A stretch of 64,000 nt of DNA from Deinococcus aerius (GCF_002897375.1 NZ_BFAG01000001.1:124001-188000); one strand, 5' to 3'; shown: positions 52,067 to 64,000, counted from the stretch's first letter. Notes: a model not told the origin generated them from the sequence alone. Made by a program: numbers and translations.

Positions 52067-53491
52067 GTGCCCATCGCCACGCCCGACCCCATCCTGGACC
52101 TCGACGCCGCTTCTCTCAGCGCCGCCACCCGCCGGGGTGACCTGACCGCGGGGGAGGTGACGCGGACCTACCTCTCGCGTCTGCGCGCCCTCAACCCCCG
52201 GCTGCGGGCCGTCATCACCGTGAACGAGGGGGCGGAGGCCGAGGCCGAGCGGCTCGACGCCCTCCCCGCCGAGCGGCGCGGTCCGCTGCACGGCCTGCCC
52301 ATCCTGATCAAGGACAACATTGACGTGGCGGGGCTTCCCACCACCGCCGGAAGCCTGCTGATGACCCGGCACATCCCGGAGCGGGACGCGCCCCTCGTCG
52401 CGCGGCTGCGGGCCGCCGGGGCCGTGATCCTGGGCAAAGCCAACCTCACCGAGTGGGCCAACTTCATGACGCTGGGAATGCCCAACGGCTACTCCGGGGC
52501 GGGCAGCCAGACCGTGAACCCCTGGGGCGAGGGGCTGGACACGGGCGGGTCGTCGAGCGGGAGCGGGGTGGCGGTCGTGGCCCGCATGTGTGTGGCGGCG
52601 GTCGGCACCGAGACGAGCGGGAGCATCCTCAGCCCGGCGCAGCAAAACGGCGTCATCGGCCTCAAGCCCACGGTTGGCCTGATTCCGCGTACGGGGGTGG
52701 TGCCCATCAGCCACAGCCAGGACACCGCCGGGCCGATCACCCGCTCGGTGCGCGACGCCGCCCTCCTCCTGGGCGTGATGGCCGGGCCGGACGACGCGGA
52801 CGAGGCGAGCCGCCTCATTCCCGTCCCGGACCTGACCCTGCAAGCAGGGGCGCTGGAGGGCAGCGTGATCGGCGTGCTGCGTGACCCGCCCGGGGGCGGC
52901 CCGGTGGATGAGGCCGAACGCGCCTCCCTCTCCCGCGCCGAGGCCGCGCTGATCGAGGCCGGGGCGACCCTCCAGGACGTGACGCTGGAGAGCGCTCCCG
53001 AGCTGAGCGGCTGGCGGCTGGAAGTCCTCGTGTACGAGTTCAAGCATGACCTGAACGCCTACCTCTCGGGGGTGCGGGATGGCCCCCGCAGCCTGGCCGA
53101 GGTCATCGAGGCGAACGACGCCGATCCCGAGCGGCTCCAGCGGTATGGGCAGACGCTGCTGTACGCCGCCCAGGGCACCCGTGGGGATTTAAGTGAGCGC
53201 GCCTACCACGAGGCCCGCGCCCGCGACCTCGACCACACGCGCACGCGGGGCCTCGATCCCCTCTTCGCCCTGGGCCTGGACGCGCTGCTGTGGCCCGGGC
53301 TGCACGGCTACGCGGTGGGCGCCAAGGCCGGGTATCCCAGCGTCACCGTGCCGACCGGACTGCACGACGGCACCCCGACTGGCGTGCTGCTCACCGGACC
53401 GGCAGGAAGTGATGGCCGCCTGCTCTCGCTCGCCGCCGACCTGAACCTGCGGCTCGGCGGGGTGCAGTTCCCGCCCGATGCCCCGGCTTGA
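52067..53491 (+). CDS. amidase (amidase-signature family)
   Basis: 474 aa. Ser-cis-Ser-Lys triad in place: Lys82 ([10 protein letters not shown]), cis-Ser about 162 (GGSSSGSG), nucleophile Ser186 (GTETSGSI). This family hydrolyses amides, including GatA-type; the lack of gatB/gatC nearby and the sequence around the active site favour a free-standing amidase. Substrate unknown. TAGACT lies six bases before the GTG. Confidence 0.9.
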   Translation: MPIATPDPILDLDAASLSAATRRGDLTAGEVTRTYLSRLRALNPRLRAVITVNEGAEAEAERLDALPAERRGPLHGLPILIKDNIDVAGLPTTAGSLLMTRHIPERDAPLVARLRAAGAVILGKANLTEWANFMTLGMPNGYSGAGSQTVNPWGEGLDTGGSSSGSGVAVVARMCVAAVGTETSGSILSPAQQNGVIGLKPTVGLIPRTGVVPISHSQDTAGPITRSVRDAALLLGVMAGPDDADEASRLIPVPDLTLQAGALEGSVIGVLRDPPGGGPVDEAERASLSRAEAALIEAGATLQDVTLESAPELSGWRLEVLVYEFKHDLNAYLSGVRDGPRSLAEVIEANDADPERLQRYGQTLLYAAQGTRGDLSERAYHEARARDLDHTRTRGLDPLFALGLDALLWPGLHGYAVGAKAGYPSVTVPTGLHDGTPTGVLLTGPAGSDGRLLSLAADLNLRLGGVQFPPDAPA

Positions 53492-53546
53492 CCCTTTGCT
53501 CCCTCCCGTCTAGCATGGGCGGGCTGCCGTGAGCGGCAGGGAGCAG

Positions 53547-53621
<75 letters not shown>

Positions 53622-53628
53622 GGAAAGA

Positions 53629-53650
53629 CCTCGGCTCAGCCGGGGTTTTT
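53629..53650 (+). terminator. terminator of tRNA-Val
   Basis: CCTCGGC, TCA loop, GCCGGGG (one G-T pair), then TTTTT. Confidence 0.8.
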
Positions 53651-53656
53651 GTGTTC

Positions 53657-54559
<903 letters not shown>

Positions 54560-54574
54560 CCTCGCCTCCGCTCC

Positions 54575-55888
54575 TCAGGATAGCGGCAAGGCGGGCTCGG
54601 CGGCGCGCAAGAGCAGGCCGCGCAGATGTTCTATATGTGCGGCCCGCCACCCGGCCCGGTCCTCCAGGTGCAGGTTGATCGCGTGCGTGTACCCCAGCGC
54701 CCGGTACACCTCGCCCACCAGCCGCGCTTCCCCCAGCAACGCGCGCAACTCGGGAAGGGGCAGGAGGTCCGTCCAGGCGGACAGGTACGCCGTCTCTACC
54801 GCCTCCAGCGTGTCCGTTCCCGCACCCTCCGGCGCGAGGTAGGCGGGGTCCGCGTCGAGGAAGGGATGGGTCACGCTCGCGTCGGACCAGTCGAGGAGCG
54901 TCCAGTGCCCCTCCCCGCCTTGCACGGCGTTCCAGCGGTGGAGGTCGCCGTGCCCGGCCACCCGGGGCAGGGGGGACGCGGCGAGCCGGGCGCAGGCTTC
55001 CCGCACGCGCGGCTCCAGCGCCCGGAGGCTGGCCGCCTCGTCCGGGGTCAGGCCCTCCTCCTCGCCCACCATGAGGTGCTCGTCCCGCAGCAGTTCGGGG
55101 AGGAGGGAGGCGACCCATTCCGGGCCGTGGTCGGGCAACCCCAGGGCGCGCAACTCGGGCAGCAGGGGAAGACTCGCCCGCTGCACCCAGGCGAGGTGGG
55201 CGGCGAGGGTCGTGCCGTCCTCGGCCTCGCCCGGCACCTCCCCCGCGTGGGCGAGGAGCAGCAGGTTCCGCCCCGTGTCGGCGGCGAGGACGGGCGGGGC
55301 CGCGCCCGGAATCTCGCGCGACAGCAAGCAGGTGACGGGCACCTCCCGGGCGAAGAACGTCGGGACGGCCTTCAGGTAGAGGGGGTCCCTCTCCCCCAGC
55401 GGCACCCGCCACAGGGCACTGATCCCCCAGTGCTTGAGGGGTTCGGGCCAGCCCGCACGGGTCAGGCCCTGCTCGCGCAACTCCCCGTCCAGCCACGCCA
55501 GTGCCCCCGCCGCCCAGCCGGGACGCGCGAAGTCCGGGCGCAGGTCCGGGATGGGGGCGAGGGCGACTTCGGCCCAGGCCTGCTCGCGTTCCGGGAGAGC
55601 GCCCGGCGTCACCCACTCCACGCCGCTCACGTCCGTGACGGGGTCGAGCTGCCAGACGGACTCGCGGACCAGGGTGCCGTCCGGGTCGGTCGGTAACCGC
55701 ACGAACCCGAGCCGCCGCAGCGGGGCCAGCCAGGGGGCCAGGGCCGGGAAGGCGTCCGTGAGGCCGCAGCCCACGAAGGTGTTCTCCGTGACCACGGCAC
55801 AGGGCAGCGCTCCCCCCACCGCCGCGACCCGCTGGCCGTCCGGGTGGGCGAGGACGGCGTGGAGGGTCGTTCGCAACGGCGCGGTCAT
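54575..55888 (-). CDS. aminoglycoside phosphotransferase-like kinase
   Basis: 437 aa. C-terminal kinase-like fold: [14 protein letters not shown] (Brenner-type catalytic loop HGDLHxxN) and [19 protein letters not shown] (Asp for Mg). A long N-terminal domain (residues 1-140) has no obvious match. APH-family proteins phosphorylate antibiotics, choline or sugars; substrate unknown. Promoter hexamer CAAACT six bases before ATG. Confidence 0.78.
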   Translation of the reverse strand: MTAPLRTTLHAVLAHPDGQRVAAVGGALPCAVVTENTFVGCGLTDAFPALAPWLAPLRRLGFVRLPTDPDGTLVRESVWQLDPVTDVSGVEWVTPGALPEREQAWAEVALAPIPDLRPDFARPGWAAGALAWLDGELREQGLTRAGWPEPLKHWGISALWRVPLGERDPLYLKAVPTFFAREVPVTCLLSREIPGAAPPVLAADTGRNLLLLAHAGEVPGEAEDGTTLAAHLAWVQRASLPLLPELRALGLPDHGPEWVASLLPELLRDEHLMVGEEEGLTPDEAASLRALEPRVREACARLAASPLPRVAGHGDLHRWNAVQGGEGHWTLLDWSDASVTHPFLDADPAYLAPEGAGTDTLEAVETAYLSAWTDLLPLPELRALLGEARLVGEVYRALGYTHAINLHLEDRAGWRAAHIEHLRGLLLRAAEPALPLS

Positions 55889-55972
55889 GGGGTCAGTTTG
55901 CGGTGCGGGCTCTGCCCCGTGCGTCAGCCGGGTGGCCTACAGGGGACCACCACACCCGGCGAAGAGCCCGGG

Positions 55973-56500
55973 TCACCCACTCGCGCCGAGGCGGCCCAGC
56001 CACACCCCCACGCCGAACACGACCGCACCGCCCACGATGACCTGGAAGATGGTCTGTCCCAGCGGACTCCGCATGTACTTCCAGCGGATCAGGGCGATGA
56101 CGACCAACTCGGCGAGCACGACCACGTAGGCCAGGGTGAGGGCCGCGCGCAGGTCGGGCAGCAGGAAGGGCAGGGTGTGCAGCATCCCGCCCAGGATGGT
56201 GGCGAGCCCGGTGATCACGCCGCGAGCCACCGGCGTGCCGCGCCCGCTCACCTTGCCGTCGTCCGAGAGCGCCTCGGCCAGCCCCATGCTGATGCCCGCC
56301 CCCAGACTGGCGGCCAGCCCTACGAAAAAGGCGTCGATGGGCTTGCCCGTCAGCCCCGCCGCCGCGAAGATCGGCGCCAGGGTGCTCACACTGCCGTCCA
56401 TCAGGCCCAGCAGCGCGGGCTGGACCTTCTGGAGGACGAAGGTGTGGTCATGCGGCGGGGCAGGCGTGGGTGTGGCCTGCGGGGGAAGGGGGGAGGACAT
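55973..56500 (-). CDS. VIT/CCC1-family membrane protein (probable Fe/Mn transporter)
   Basis: 175 aa. [18 protein letters not shown] and [28 protein letters not shown] match the VIT fold helix-1 and helix-2 elements; about five membrane segments follow. Such proteins export Fe2+ or Mn2+ from the cytosol. An N-terminal Pro-rich stretch and HDHTF precede helix 1. A palindromic metal-box-like operator covers the promoter, supporting metal control. Confidence 0.8.
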   Translation of the reverse strand: MSSPLPPQATPTPAPPHDHTFVLQKVQPALLGLMDGSVSTLAPIFAAAGLTGKPIDAFFVGLAASLGAGISMGLAEALSDDGKVSGRGTPVARGVITGLATILGGMLHTLPFLLPDLRAALTLAYVVVLAELVVIALIRWKYMRSPLGQTIFQVIVGGAVVFGVGVWLGRLGASG

Positions 56501-56506
56501 CGGCCC

Positions 56507-56512
56507 ATCCTA
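56507..56512 (-). promoter_or_regulatory. -10 box of the VIT-like gene
   Basis: Minus-strand TAGGAT six bases before the ATG with no SD: leaderless. It lies immediately next to the operator. Confidence 0.65.
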
Positions 56513-56515
56513 CCC

Positions 56516-56538
56516 TTAATAAGAATGCTTCTCAATAA
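56516..56538. promoter_or_regulatory. Fur/Mur-like palindromic operator
   Basis: Arms TTATTGAGAA and TTCTTATTAA (minus strand) around GCA, 8 of 10 pairs matching. AT-rich in a GC-rich genome and placed over the -35 region of the VIT-like gene. It resembles Fur-family boxes (TGAGAA..TTCTCA type). Confidence 0.6.
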
Positions 56539-56574
56539 GATATTCCGATGGGAGAACTGGGGATGGCGGAACCC

Positions 56575-57282
56575 TCACCCCTCCCCGGTGTCCAGCAGCA
56601 GTTTGGGGCGGAACTTCAGCCCGTCCGCCGCAACGAGGTGGGCGGGGATGCCGTTCACGTGCCGCAGCGCCCGCTCGGGATTGACGCCGTGCAGGTGCCC
56701 ATACACGATCATGTCGGGACGCGCGGCCTCGATCACGGGCGTCAGCGCATTCGGCGGGTAGGGGGGGCTGGCGGGCGGATAGTGCAGCATCAGGAGGAGG
56801 TGGTCGCCGGGTTGCCGGAGCCGCGCGGCGGCCTGGGTACTCAGGCGCAGCCGCTCGGCCTCACGGTTCAGCAGCCGCTCGTCGTCCTCGCTCAGGGGTT
56901 CGTAGCCGGGCGTGAGCCAGCCGCGCGAGCCGCACACGACCACGTTCCCCACCCGCACGGCGTCGTTCTGCACGGCGAGCATGCCCGGGGGCAGCGCGGC
57001 GCGCAATTTGCCCGCGCTCGTCCACCAGTAGTCGTGGTTGCCGCGCAGCAGCACCTTCGTCCCGGGCAGCGCCGCGATCAGGGCGAGGTCGGCGGTCGCG
57101 TCCGGGAGCCGCATGGCCCACGAGAGGTCGCCGGGCAGCAGCACGAGGTCGCCGGGGCGCACCTCCTCCCGCCAGTGTTCGAAGATGGCTCCCGGGTGCC
57201 CCGCCCAGTTCGGCCCAAACACCGTCATCGGCTTGGGCGTCACGCTGGAGAGGTGCAGGTCGGCGATGGCGAACACGCGCAT
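56575..57282 (-). CDS. calcineurin-like metallophosphoesterase
   Basis: 235 aa. [34 protein letters not shown] and YGHLHG are the five metallophosphoesterase motifs. Probable role: phosphodiester or phosphomonoester hydrolysis; substrate unknown. ATG 57282 is used; a TTG two codons upstream is the alternative. Confidence 0.88.
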   Translation of the reverse strand: MRVFAIADLHLSSVTPKPMTVFGPNWAGHPGAIFEHWREEVRPGDLVLLPGDLSWAMRLPDATADLALIAALPGTKVLLRGNHDYWWTSAGKLRAALPPGMLAVQNDAVRVGNVVVCGSRGWLTPGYEPLSEDDERLLNREAERLRLSTQAAARLRQPGDHLLLMLHYPPASPPYPPNALTPVIEAARPDMIVYGHLHGVNPERALRHVNGIPAHLVAADGLKFRPKLLLDTGEG

Positions 57283-57320
57283 GAACAAGACTCCGGGGTG
57301 GAAGGGGAGCGGGCAAAGAA

Positions 57321-57349
57321 GAAAGCCTCCCGCGGGGAGGGGAGGCTTC
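57321..57349 (-). terminator. terminator of tRNA-Pro
   Basis: AAGCCTCC (57323-57330) and GGAGGCTT (57341-57348) form the stem; minus strand continues TTCTTCTTTG. Confidence 0.75.
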
Positions 57350-57352
57350 CTG

Positions 57353-57431
<79 letters not shown>

Positions 57432-57558
57432 TCCAACCACGGCCCCAGTCGTCAGGCTCGGCCCGCTTCCAGTGCGCCCGGTAGTCTACGTGGTGCCCCC
57501 GGGGGTGTCAAGCACGCTTTTCGTCCCTCCTGCCGCCGCCGGGGATCAGGGGAAAGGT

Positions 57559-57626
57559 GTCATGCCGGGCGCACGCGAAGCCTCTCGGGGGGACACGGAG
57601 AGGCCTTCACTGCGCCCGGGACGACA
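57559..57626. repeat. GTCA-type dispersed inverted repeat, copy D
   Basis: GTCATGCCGGGCGCACGCG, GCCTCTC and the mirrored GAGAGGC, GCGCCCGGGACGAC make the longest hairpin of the family. Confidence 0.65.
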
Positions 57627-57653
57627 CGTCCGCCTGACGAACAGGCCCGACCA

Positions 57654-58184
57654 TCACTCCACCTGCTCGTCATCGTCGAAATTGTCCTCCGGCACGGCCT
57701 CGCCTGCCGCCGCCGACACCTCGCGGATCGCGGCCCAGATCACTGCTCCCGGAAAGCCGCGCCGGGCGAGGAAGGCGTAGGCGCTCGCCCGTGGGTCGCG
57801 CTTGCGGGCGAAGGAGGACCAGCGGCGCTCCAGCAGGGCGGTCGCGTCGGCCTGCTCCTCGTCGGGGTCGCGGGCGGCCAGGGTCTCCTCGATCAGCCCC
57901 TGGGTCACGCCCCGGCGTTTGAGGGTCTGGCGTACCCGGAAACCGCCCACCCCGCGGCGGCTCCCCTCCGCCCGCGCCACGCCCTCGTCGTTCTGGTAAC
58001 CCAACTCCTGCACGCGGGCGAGCACCTCCCCCGCCAGCGCCTCGTCGTCGGTGCGGCGCAGCAGTCGGGTGCGGAGTTCGGCCTCCGTCAGCGCCCGTCC
58101 CGACAGCGCCCGGAAGGCGTAGGCGAGCAGGTCGTCGCGGGCCTTTTGCCTCTCCTCGGGGGTCTTTTCCTCGCCCGTCGTCAC
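57654..58184 (-). CDS. recX: RecX regulatory protein
   Basis: 176 aa. RecX modulates RecA filaments. Three-helix repeats: [47 protein letters not shown], and [23 protein letters not shown]; the acidic tail [11 protein letters not shown] is notable. GTG at 58184 is used because CATACT lies six bases before it; the ATG at 58220 is upstream of this hexamer. recA is not in the window. Confidence 0.87.
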   Translation of the reverse strand: MTTGEEKTPEERQKARDDLLAYAFRALSGRALTEAELRTRLLRRTDDEALAGEVLARVQELGYQNDEGVARAEGSRRGVGGFRVRQTLKRRGVTQGLIEETLAARDPDEEQADATALLERRWSSFARKRDPRASAYAFLARRGFPGAVIWAAIREVSAAAGEAVPEDNFDDDEQVE

Positions 58185-58200
58185 GTCCCCAGTATGCCGC

Positions 58201-58230
58201 TTGCGCCGCACGGCCCGCACCCGCTACACT
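58201..58230 (+). promoter_or_regulatory. rpsT promoter
   Basis: TTGCGC (58201-58206), 18-bp spacer, TACACT (58225-58230). It is divergent from the recX promoter and leaves an rpsT leader of about 140 nt. Confidence 0.6.
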
Positions 58231-58237
58231 GCCAGGG

Positions 58238-58376
58238 TTGCCCATCCCCAGATGGGTCACCACGCGCCCGGCAACCTGCGGGCCGCGTGCGCGCCGGAGA
58301 CACCCGGTGCTTCGTGTTCCCCCGCCCCGAGGTGGTGGGAACCGCCCCGCGGGAAGCGGGAGAAAGAGAGTTCACC
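58238..58376 (+). promoter_or_regulatory. structured rpsT leader
   Basis: About 140 nt with at least one hairpin (CCCATC/GATGGG) and a CGCCCCGCGGGAAGCGGGAG region next to the start. Long leaders often serve autoregulation of ribosomal proteins; S20 autoregulates in E. coli. No known motif recognised. Confidence 0.35.
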
Positions 58377-58658
<282 letters not shown>

Positions 58659-58678
58659 GCGAGCAGGATCAACCTGGA

Positions 58679-58708
58679 AGGCCACCTCCGCGCGGGGTGG
58701 CTTTTTTT
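58679..58708 (+). terminator. terminator of rpsT
   Basis: AGGCCACC and GGTGGCT stem with TTTTTTT. Confidence 0.85.
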
Positions 58709-58873
58709 GCTGTCTTCACGGGCGCGGAGGCGGCAGACCGGGTGGGGCTGCTGCGAGCCGATGGAGTGACGAAAGAGGACACTTCTCCTCCCGGAGAGGA
58801 CTTCTTTGACCCCTCTGCCCTGGGGAGAAGGGCTGGCGGAGCAAAGGGTAGGGGTCCAAACCGCCGCCTCCCC

Positions 58874-59239
58874 CTAATCCCGCACCTCATCCAGGTCGAG
58901 CGTTCCCGTGTAGTGGTTGAACTCCACGAACAGGCGGTAGACGCCGGGGTGCCCGCTGCCGACCAGTGAGACGGACCAGCGGCCCGGGGGGCACTCCTGC
59001 CCGGCGACCTGGGTACCGGACGGGTCGACCAGGCGCAGGGTGGCGCGTCCGCTGCTCACCGTGCAGGTGCCCCGGACGCCCACACTCTTGCCGTCCTCGA
59101 ACAGGCTGTAGGCGTAGCTGTTCTGGCCCTGGGCATTGAGCAGGTGCGTGGGCGTGAGCGTCACGTACCCCAGGCGCAGGCCGAAGGTGAAATACAGCAG
59201 GGCCACGGCGGCGACCAGGGCCAGGAGCAGAAAGCGCAT
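58874..59239 (-). CDS. small exported or anchored protein, unknown function
   Basis: 121 aa. N-terminal helix [21 protein letters not shown] (signal or anchor), then beta-rich sequence with two Cys ([16 protein letters not shown]) probably forming a disulfide. TACACT lies seven bases before the ATG with no SD (leaderless). No family recognised. Confidence 0.72.
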   Translation of the reverse strand: MRFLLLALVAAVALLYFTFGLRLGYVTLTPTHLLNAQGQNSYAYSLFEDGKSVGVRGTCTVSSGRATLRLVDPSGTQVAGQECPPGRWSVSLVGSGHPGVYRLFVEFNHYTGTLDLDEVRD

Positions 59240-59273
59240 TGCGCGTAGTGTAACGCGGCTTACCTGATGAACG

Positions 59274-60686
59274 CTATGTAAAAGCCCCCGCCAGCCGCGT
59301 CACGCCCTCCCGGATGCGGTCGGGTGTGAGGTGGGCAAAGGCGAGCAGCACGGCGGGAGGGCGCGGACCCAGGGCGAGGGGGGCGGCGGGCGTGAGGGCC
59401 ACTCCCACCCCGGCAGCCAGGCGCACGGCCTCCTCCTCGGAAAGCGGTGGGGGCAGGGTGACGTGGACGTGGAGCCCCGCCCGGGCGGGCGTGACCTCCC
59501 AGCCGGGCAAGGCCGCCAGGGCCGCGAGCAGGACCTCGTGCCGGTGCCGGATCGCCTGCCGGGCGCGGCGCAGGTGGCGGGCATAGGCCCCCGAGGCGAG
59601 TACGTCCGCGAGCGCGAGCGCGTCGAGCGTGGCGGGTGCACGGTCGGTGAGGGGCCGGGTGCCCGCGAGCAGGCGCGTGACCCGCTCGGGCGCGACGAGG
59701 TAGCCGCTGCGCGTGACGGGCGCGAGGCTCTTGCTGAAGCTCCCCAGCAGGATCACCCGCTCGGGGGCGAGGCCCTGCATGGCCGCCGGGGGCCTCGCCG
59801 CGTGGTGCAGGTCGGCGGCGTAGTCGTCCTCCAGGATGAGGGCGCCCGTCCGACGTGCCCAGGCAACCACCTCCGCTTGCCGGGCGGCGGGGAGCGCGAC
59901 GGTCGTGGGGTACTGCGCCCCCGGCGTCAGGTAAAGCAGGGTCGCCCGATCCGGCAGCGCCGCCGGGTCCAGGCCCGCCGGGTCCACCGGAACGGGGAAA
60001 AGGGTGGCCCCGGTCGCCCCCAGCGCCGCCCGCGCGCCGGGATAGGTGGGGTCCTCCAGCGCCGCCACCCGCCCCTCCTCCAGAAAGACCCGCGCCAGCG
60101 CGTCCAGGGAGGCCTGGGTTCCGCCCGTCAGCATCACCATGTCGGGGGTGACGCGGGCACCGCGCTCGGCGTTGAGGTAGGCGGCCAGCGCCCGGCGCGT
60201 TTCGAGCGGGCCGAGTTCGGGGGCCGGGTCGGGGAGGGTCGCCTGCCCCGCCGCCCGGGCCTGCCGGGCCAGGGCCTGCGCCCACGCCCCCGCCGGGTAC
60301 AGGTCGGGCACGGGCTGCCCCACCCGGAAGTCCACCGCGTAGGTGCCGCCCGCGTCGGGCACGTGGCCCGCCAGCGCCCGGGTCGCCCAGGCGCTGAGGG
60401 GGAGGGGGGCCTGCGCCTCCTCCACCCGGGCCGGGCCGGGAACCGCGACCCGGGTGCCGCTGCGGCCCCTCGTCCGCACGTAGCCCTCGGCGTCGAGCTG
60501 GGCGAGGGCGTCCACCAGGGTGTTGCGCGAGACGCCCAGCCGCGCGGCGAGGGCGCGGTGCCCCGGCAGCCGCGTGCCTTCGGGAACGGTGCCCGCCAGA
60601 ATCGCCTCGCGCAGGGTGCGGGCGACCCGGGCGTGCAGGGCCTCGCCGGGAAGGGGCGGGCGCAGTTCGTCGGGGGCTCCGGTCAC
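59274..60686 (-). CDS. MocR/GntR-type PLP-dependent transcription regulator
   Basis: 470 aa. N-terminal GntR winged helix ([52 protein letters not shown]), then a class I aminotransferase fold with [29 protein letters not shown] and the PLP-lysine motif [19 protein letters not shown]. MocR regulators control PLP, GABA or taurine genes. GTG start. It is 10 bp after the preceding small gene, so both are probably cotranscribed. Confidence 0.92.
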   Translation of the reverse strand: MTGAPDELRPPLPGEALHARVARTLREAILAGTVPEGTRLPGHRALAARLGVSRNTLVDALAQLDAEGYVRTRGRSGTRVAVPGPARVEEAQAPLPLSAWATRALAGHVPDAGGTYAVDFRVGQPVPDLYPAGAWAQALARQARAAGQATLPDPAPELGPLETRRALAAYLNAERGARVTPDMVMLTGGTQASLDALARVFLEEGRVAALEDPTYPGARAALGATGATLFPVPVDPAGLDPAALPDRATLLYLTPGAQYPTTVALPAARQAEVVAWARRTGALILEDDYAADLHHAARPPAAMQGLAPERVILLGSFSKSLAPVTRSGYLVAPERVTRLLAGTRPLTDRAPATLDALALADVLASGAYARHLRRARQAIRHRHEVLLAALAALPGWEVTPARAGLHVHVTLPPPLSEEEAVRLAAGVGVALTPAAPLALGPRPPAVLLAFAHLTPDRIREGVTRLAGAFT

Positions 60687-60696
60687 CCTATGCCCC

Positions 60697-61014
60697 TCAG
60701 CGGCTGAACTCGCGCGCGAGCCAGGCGGGGTCGCCCCCCTCGGCGGCCAGGGCCTGACCAGCCAGCGTCAGGAAGCGGTCGCGGGCCGCCTCCGCCTCCT
60801 CCCGCGTCAGGCCGTGCGCGGCGGGGTCGGCGAGCAATTCGCGCAGGAGGGGGAAGACGGGCGTGTCGGGGTGCAGTTGCCCATTCACGCTCACGTCCGC
60901 CCGCCACTTCAACAGGTAGTCGAGCGCGTAGGGGCCGGGTTCGAGCACGCACCCGCCGGGGTAGGGGATGCGCCGCGGGGCGGGGAAGGAGACGGCGGGG
61001 GCCGAGGTTGTCAT
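60697..61014 (-). CDS. hypothetical protein, 105 aa
   Basis: [57 protein letters not shown]... a soluble protein with no recognised family. CATCCT six bases before the ATG supports start 61014. Upstream of and close to the MocR gene, which may regulate it. Confidence 0.65.
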   Translation of the reverse strand: MTTSAPAVSFPAPRRIPYPGGCVLEPGPYALDYLLKWRADVSVNGQLHPDTPVFPLLRELLADPAAHGLTREEAEAARDRFLTLAGQALAAEGGDPAWLAREFSR

Positions 61015-61219
61015 GGGGACAGGATGCACCCTGGGGCACCGGTCAGAAAGGAACTCCCGGCTCCCTTGCTGGCCGAGTGCGTAGGGCGACCAGAGAAGGG
61101 AGGGGTGTCCTTCCACTCGTCTCGCCCGCTGGACCGCTCCCCAGCCCCGCCAATCCCAAAACTTCGCTGAACAGGTTTCGGCCTCGCCTGGCCTCCCGGG
61201 CGCCTATCATGCCCCTACC

Positions 61220-62308
<1,089 letters not shown>

Positions 62309-62323
62309 GGAAGCCCCCCGGGC

Positions 62324-63116
62324 TCAACTTGTCCGGCGAATCGGAAAGACCACCTCCACCACATGCCGCTGCGCCGGCTCCGGGTCGTGGCTCAGGTACA
62401 CCTCCCGCAGCGGCCCGGCGACCTCCAGCTCGCGTTCGGCCACCCAGCGGGCCACGGCCTCAAACGCCTGCGGCAGGGCGGAATAGGGGCCGACGTGCCG
62501 GTTGCAGGCGACCTCCCCACCGGGCAGTTCCCCGCCCACGACCCGCCCCTCGCCCTCGGCCCGGGTGGGAACCGGCACGGCGCAGTCCACCGGGACGACC
62601 TCGCCCTCCTCCGGCAGGGGGTAGGCGCACCAGGGCGCTCCCGCCGCCGGAAGATTCCGGCGCTCCATCAGGGCGCAGACCTCGGCCATCGCCTGGCGCA
62701 GGACTCCACCCGTCTCGGGCAAGGCCACCTCCTCCCGCACGAACCGGTGCGGCTCTGTTCTGAGGCGGACTCGGTATTCCATAGGAACCTCCTGAAGGAG
62801 CGTCTCCAGCGCGGCAAGTTGGTCCGGGGTGGACGCGAGCCGACGCTCCAGCCGCTCCCGGTGCGCCTCCAGCACGGCCCGCCTCCGGGGTGTCCGCCGA
62901 CACGTAGGCGCGGATGGCCTCCAGGGGAACGTCGAGGTCGCGCAGGGTGCGGATCATCCGGGCCGCCCCCACCTGATCGAGGCGGTAGAGCCGGGAGCCG
63001 CTGCCCGACTCGACCCGGGCGGGGGGGAGCAGGCCGAGGTCGCCGTACAGCCGCAGCGCCCGCGGGGTGAGGCGGGCGAGCTGGGCGAAGCGGCCGATGG
63101 GGACGAGCTGGGACAT
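62324..63116 (-). pseudogene. MerR-family regulator with GyrI-like effector domain, frameshifted
   Basis: Residues from 63116: MSQLVPIGRFAQLARLTPRALRLYGDLGLLPPARVESGSGSRLYRLDQVGAARMIRTLRDLDVPLEAIRAYVSADTPE, a MerR DNA-binding domain. The GyrI-like C-terminal part (EYRVRLRTEPHRFVREEVALPE...ACNRHVGPYSALPQAFEAVARWV) is in another frame from about 62880. Adding one C in GAGGCGGGCCGTG gives the expected PEARAVLEAHRERL, so a single missing base near 62880 explains both halves. Either sequencing error or real loss. Own operator upstream. Confidence 0.78.
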
Positions 63117-63136
63117 GGAACTTCTCCTTGGGGGCC

Positions 63137-63167
63137 AGTGTTGGGCTTGACGCGGCGTCAAAGTCAA
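63137..63167 (-). promoter_or_regulatory. MerR-type promoter with 19-bp spacer and palindrome
   Basis: Minus strand: -35 TTGACT (plus 63162-63167), spacer exactly 19 bp, -10 AACACT (plus 63137-63142). Inside the spacer lies the perfect palindrome TTGACGC-C-GCGTCAA (63147-63161). MerR regulators activate exactly such overlong-spacer promoters by bending DNA. Confidence 0.75.
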
Positions 63168-63206
63168 GCCCCTCATCCCGGCAGCGCGCCCGACTAGACT
63201 GCCCCC

Positions 63207-63710
63207 ATGAACCAAGCCGTGACGCTTGCCCCCGCTGAGGCTCCCCTCATCCTGCGGTTGCTCGTCGGGAGCGTGCCACTCGTGCTGGTCGGTGTGGCCA
63301 TGCTGGCGCTGAGGGACGCCCCGGCCGTGGGCCTCCTGGTCGGAGTGCTGGGGCTCCTGCTACTGGGGCTGTTCCAGCTTGCCCCCCGCCGCCTCGCCTA
63401 TACCCTGACCCCGGACGCGCTCGTCGTCACCCGCCTCCTGGGCCGCACGGTTCTGCCGTACGCCGGGATGCGGGCGCGGCGCACCGCGGGGCACCTGGGG
63501 TGGCGGACCCTCGGGACGGGGCTCCCGGGTTACCTCACCGGGCACTTCACCTTCGGCCCCGATTTCACCAACCACGTCCTCGCCGCTTCCAGCCGTCCTG
63601 ACGGCGGCGTGATCGTCGAGTCGGGGGGCCGCGCCTATTTCCTGACCCCCGCCGACCCGGAGGGGTTGCTTCGTGTCCTGGAAAGGCGCGGGGTCCAGGT
63701 GGCCCTATGA
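63207..63710 (+). CDS. membrane protein with PH-like domain
   Basis: 167 aa. Two N-terminal membrane helices ([40 protein letters not shown]) then a beta-rich cytoplasmic part ([29 protein letters not shown]...[48 protein letters not shown]), typical of bacterial PH-domain proteins. TAGACT six bases before ATG. It overlaps the next gene by ATGA. Confidence 0.78.
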   Translation: MNQAVTLAPAEAPLILRLLVGSVPLVLVGVAMLALRDAPAVGLLVGVLGLLLLGLFQLAPRRLAYTLTPDALVVTRLLGRTVLPYAGMRARRTAGHLGWRTLGTGLPGYLTGHFTFGPDFTNHVLAASSRPDGGVIVESGGRAYFLTPADPEGLLRVLERRGVQVAL

Positions 63711-64000
63711 CCCTCCTCCTGCTGCCCGACCTGGGCGACCTGCTGCGGCTGCACCCCCAGTACAACGCGGGCACCGTGGTCGAGTTGCTGCGGTGGCTGG
63801 AACGTGGCGGCTTCCCGGCCCGGGAGGTGTGGTGGGCGAGCGGCCCCGACCCCGACCATCCCCTGCGAGACGCCCTCCCTGCCGCCCGCTTCACCCTGCG
63901 CGAACTGCCCCCGCCGCCGGAGGACGCCGAGGCCGACCACGCCCAGCTCGTCTCCTTCCTGAACCAGTACCCGCAGGGCCGCGACCGGCTGCGCGAGGCG
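63707..64000 (+). CDS. unknown protein, 3' end outside window
   Basis: 98 residues visible: [67 protein letters not shown]... The ATG overlaps the PH-like gene stop. Leu-rich and helical, with no motif visible in the part present. Partial by window edge, not by mutation. Confidence 0.65.
   Translation, partial: MTLLLLPDLGDLLRLHPQYNAGTVVELLRWLERGGFPAREVWWASGPDPDHPLRDALPAARFTLRELPPPPEDAEADHAQLVSFLNQYPQGRDRLREA

Noticed and set aside
59331..60707. Long plus-strand frame opposite the MocR gene
   Set aside because: Arg/Gly/His-rich shadow frame without motifs.

Overview
The window is a high-GC, gene-dense bacterial chromosome segment that fits Deinococcus. The basis is gene content (a RecD2-type helicase, a TctABC carboxylate transporter facing a CitA/CitB-type kinase and regulator, a Mn-type superoxide dismutase, a multi-gene peptide ABC transporter) and promoter style. 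Many start codons lack a Shine-Dalgarno sequence and instead have a TAnnnT -10 hexamer 5-9 nt upstream, the signature of leaderless mRNAs known in Deinococcus. The genus call is inference; no 16S gene is present.

Layout. 1-7 kb: recD2 3' end, mazEF-like module, pyrG, coaE, a secreted TPR protein and sodA. 7-12.5 kb: tctCBA (minus) facing a CitA-type sensor kinase and response regulator (plus). 12.5-13.2 kb is a gene-poor stretch with inverted-repeat material. 13.2-19.2 kb: cydA-cydB-cydD-cydC, the bd oxidase and its CydDC exporter. 19-26 kb: lipoproteins, a pyrophosphatase-like protein, prmA-rsmE, proC, a Thr-rich secreted protein and a frameshifted TauE/SafE permease. 26-34 kb: msrA, MOSC protein, secreted phospholipase-D-like protein, RNHCP zinc protein, solute-binding protein, a 57-aa membrane peptide coupled to an MBL hydrolase and purD, then tRNA-Leu and secG. 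34.9-41.1 kb: a complete dpp/opp-type peptide ABC operon behind a near-consensus promoter. 41.3-51 kb: DUF4139-type protein, metF-metH (minus) under a SAM-I riboswitch, a GMC oxidoreductase flanked by 60-bp direct repeats, and a low-GC unknown gene behind pheA. 52-64 kb: amidase, tRNA-Val, two unknown/phosphotransferase genes, a VIT-like transporter with a Fur-type operator, metallophosphoesterase, tRNA-Pro, recX, rpsT, MocR regulator, RelA/SpoT-domain protein, a frameshifted MerR regulator with a 19-bp-spacer promoter, and a PH-like membrane protein coupled to an incomplete gene at the window edge.

How the parts work together. The clearest functional units are: methionine synthesis under SAM feedback (metH supplied with methyl-THF by metF); carboxylate uptake probably controlled by the adjacent two-component pair; bd-type respiration with its assembly exporter; peptide import; and oxidative/metal defence (sodA, msrA, VIT-like transporter). 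Dispersed inverted repeats occupy several intergenic gaps; one family has four copies here.

No clearly novel multi-gene system (defence island, biosynthetic cluster, phage) is visible. The best leads are the riboswitch, the leaderless promoter code, the operators at the VIT and MerR genes, the repeat families, the low-GC gene after pheA, and the two apparent single-base frameshifts. All family calls come from reading motifs; no database search was run.
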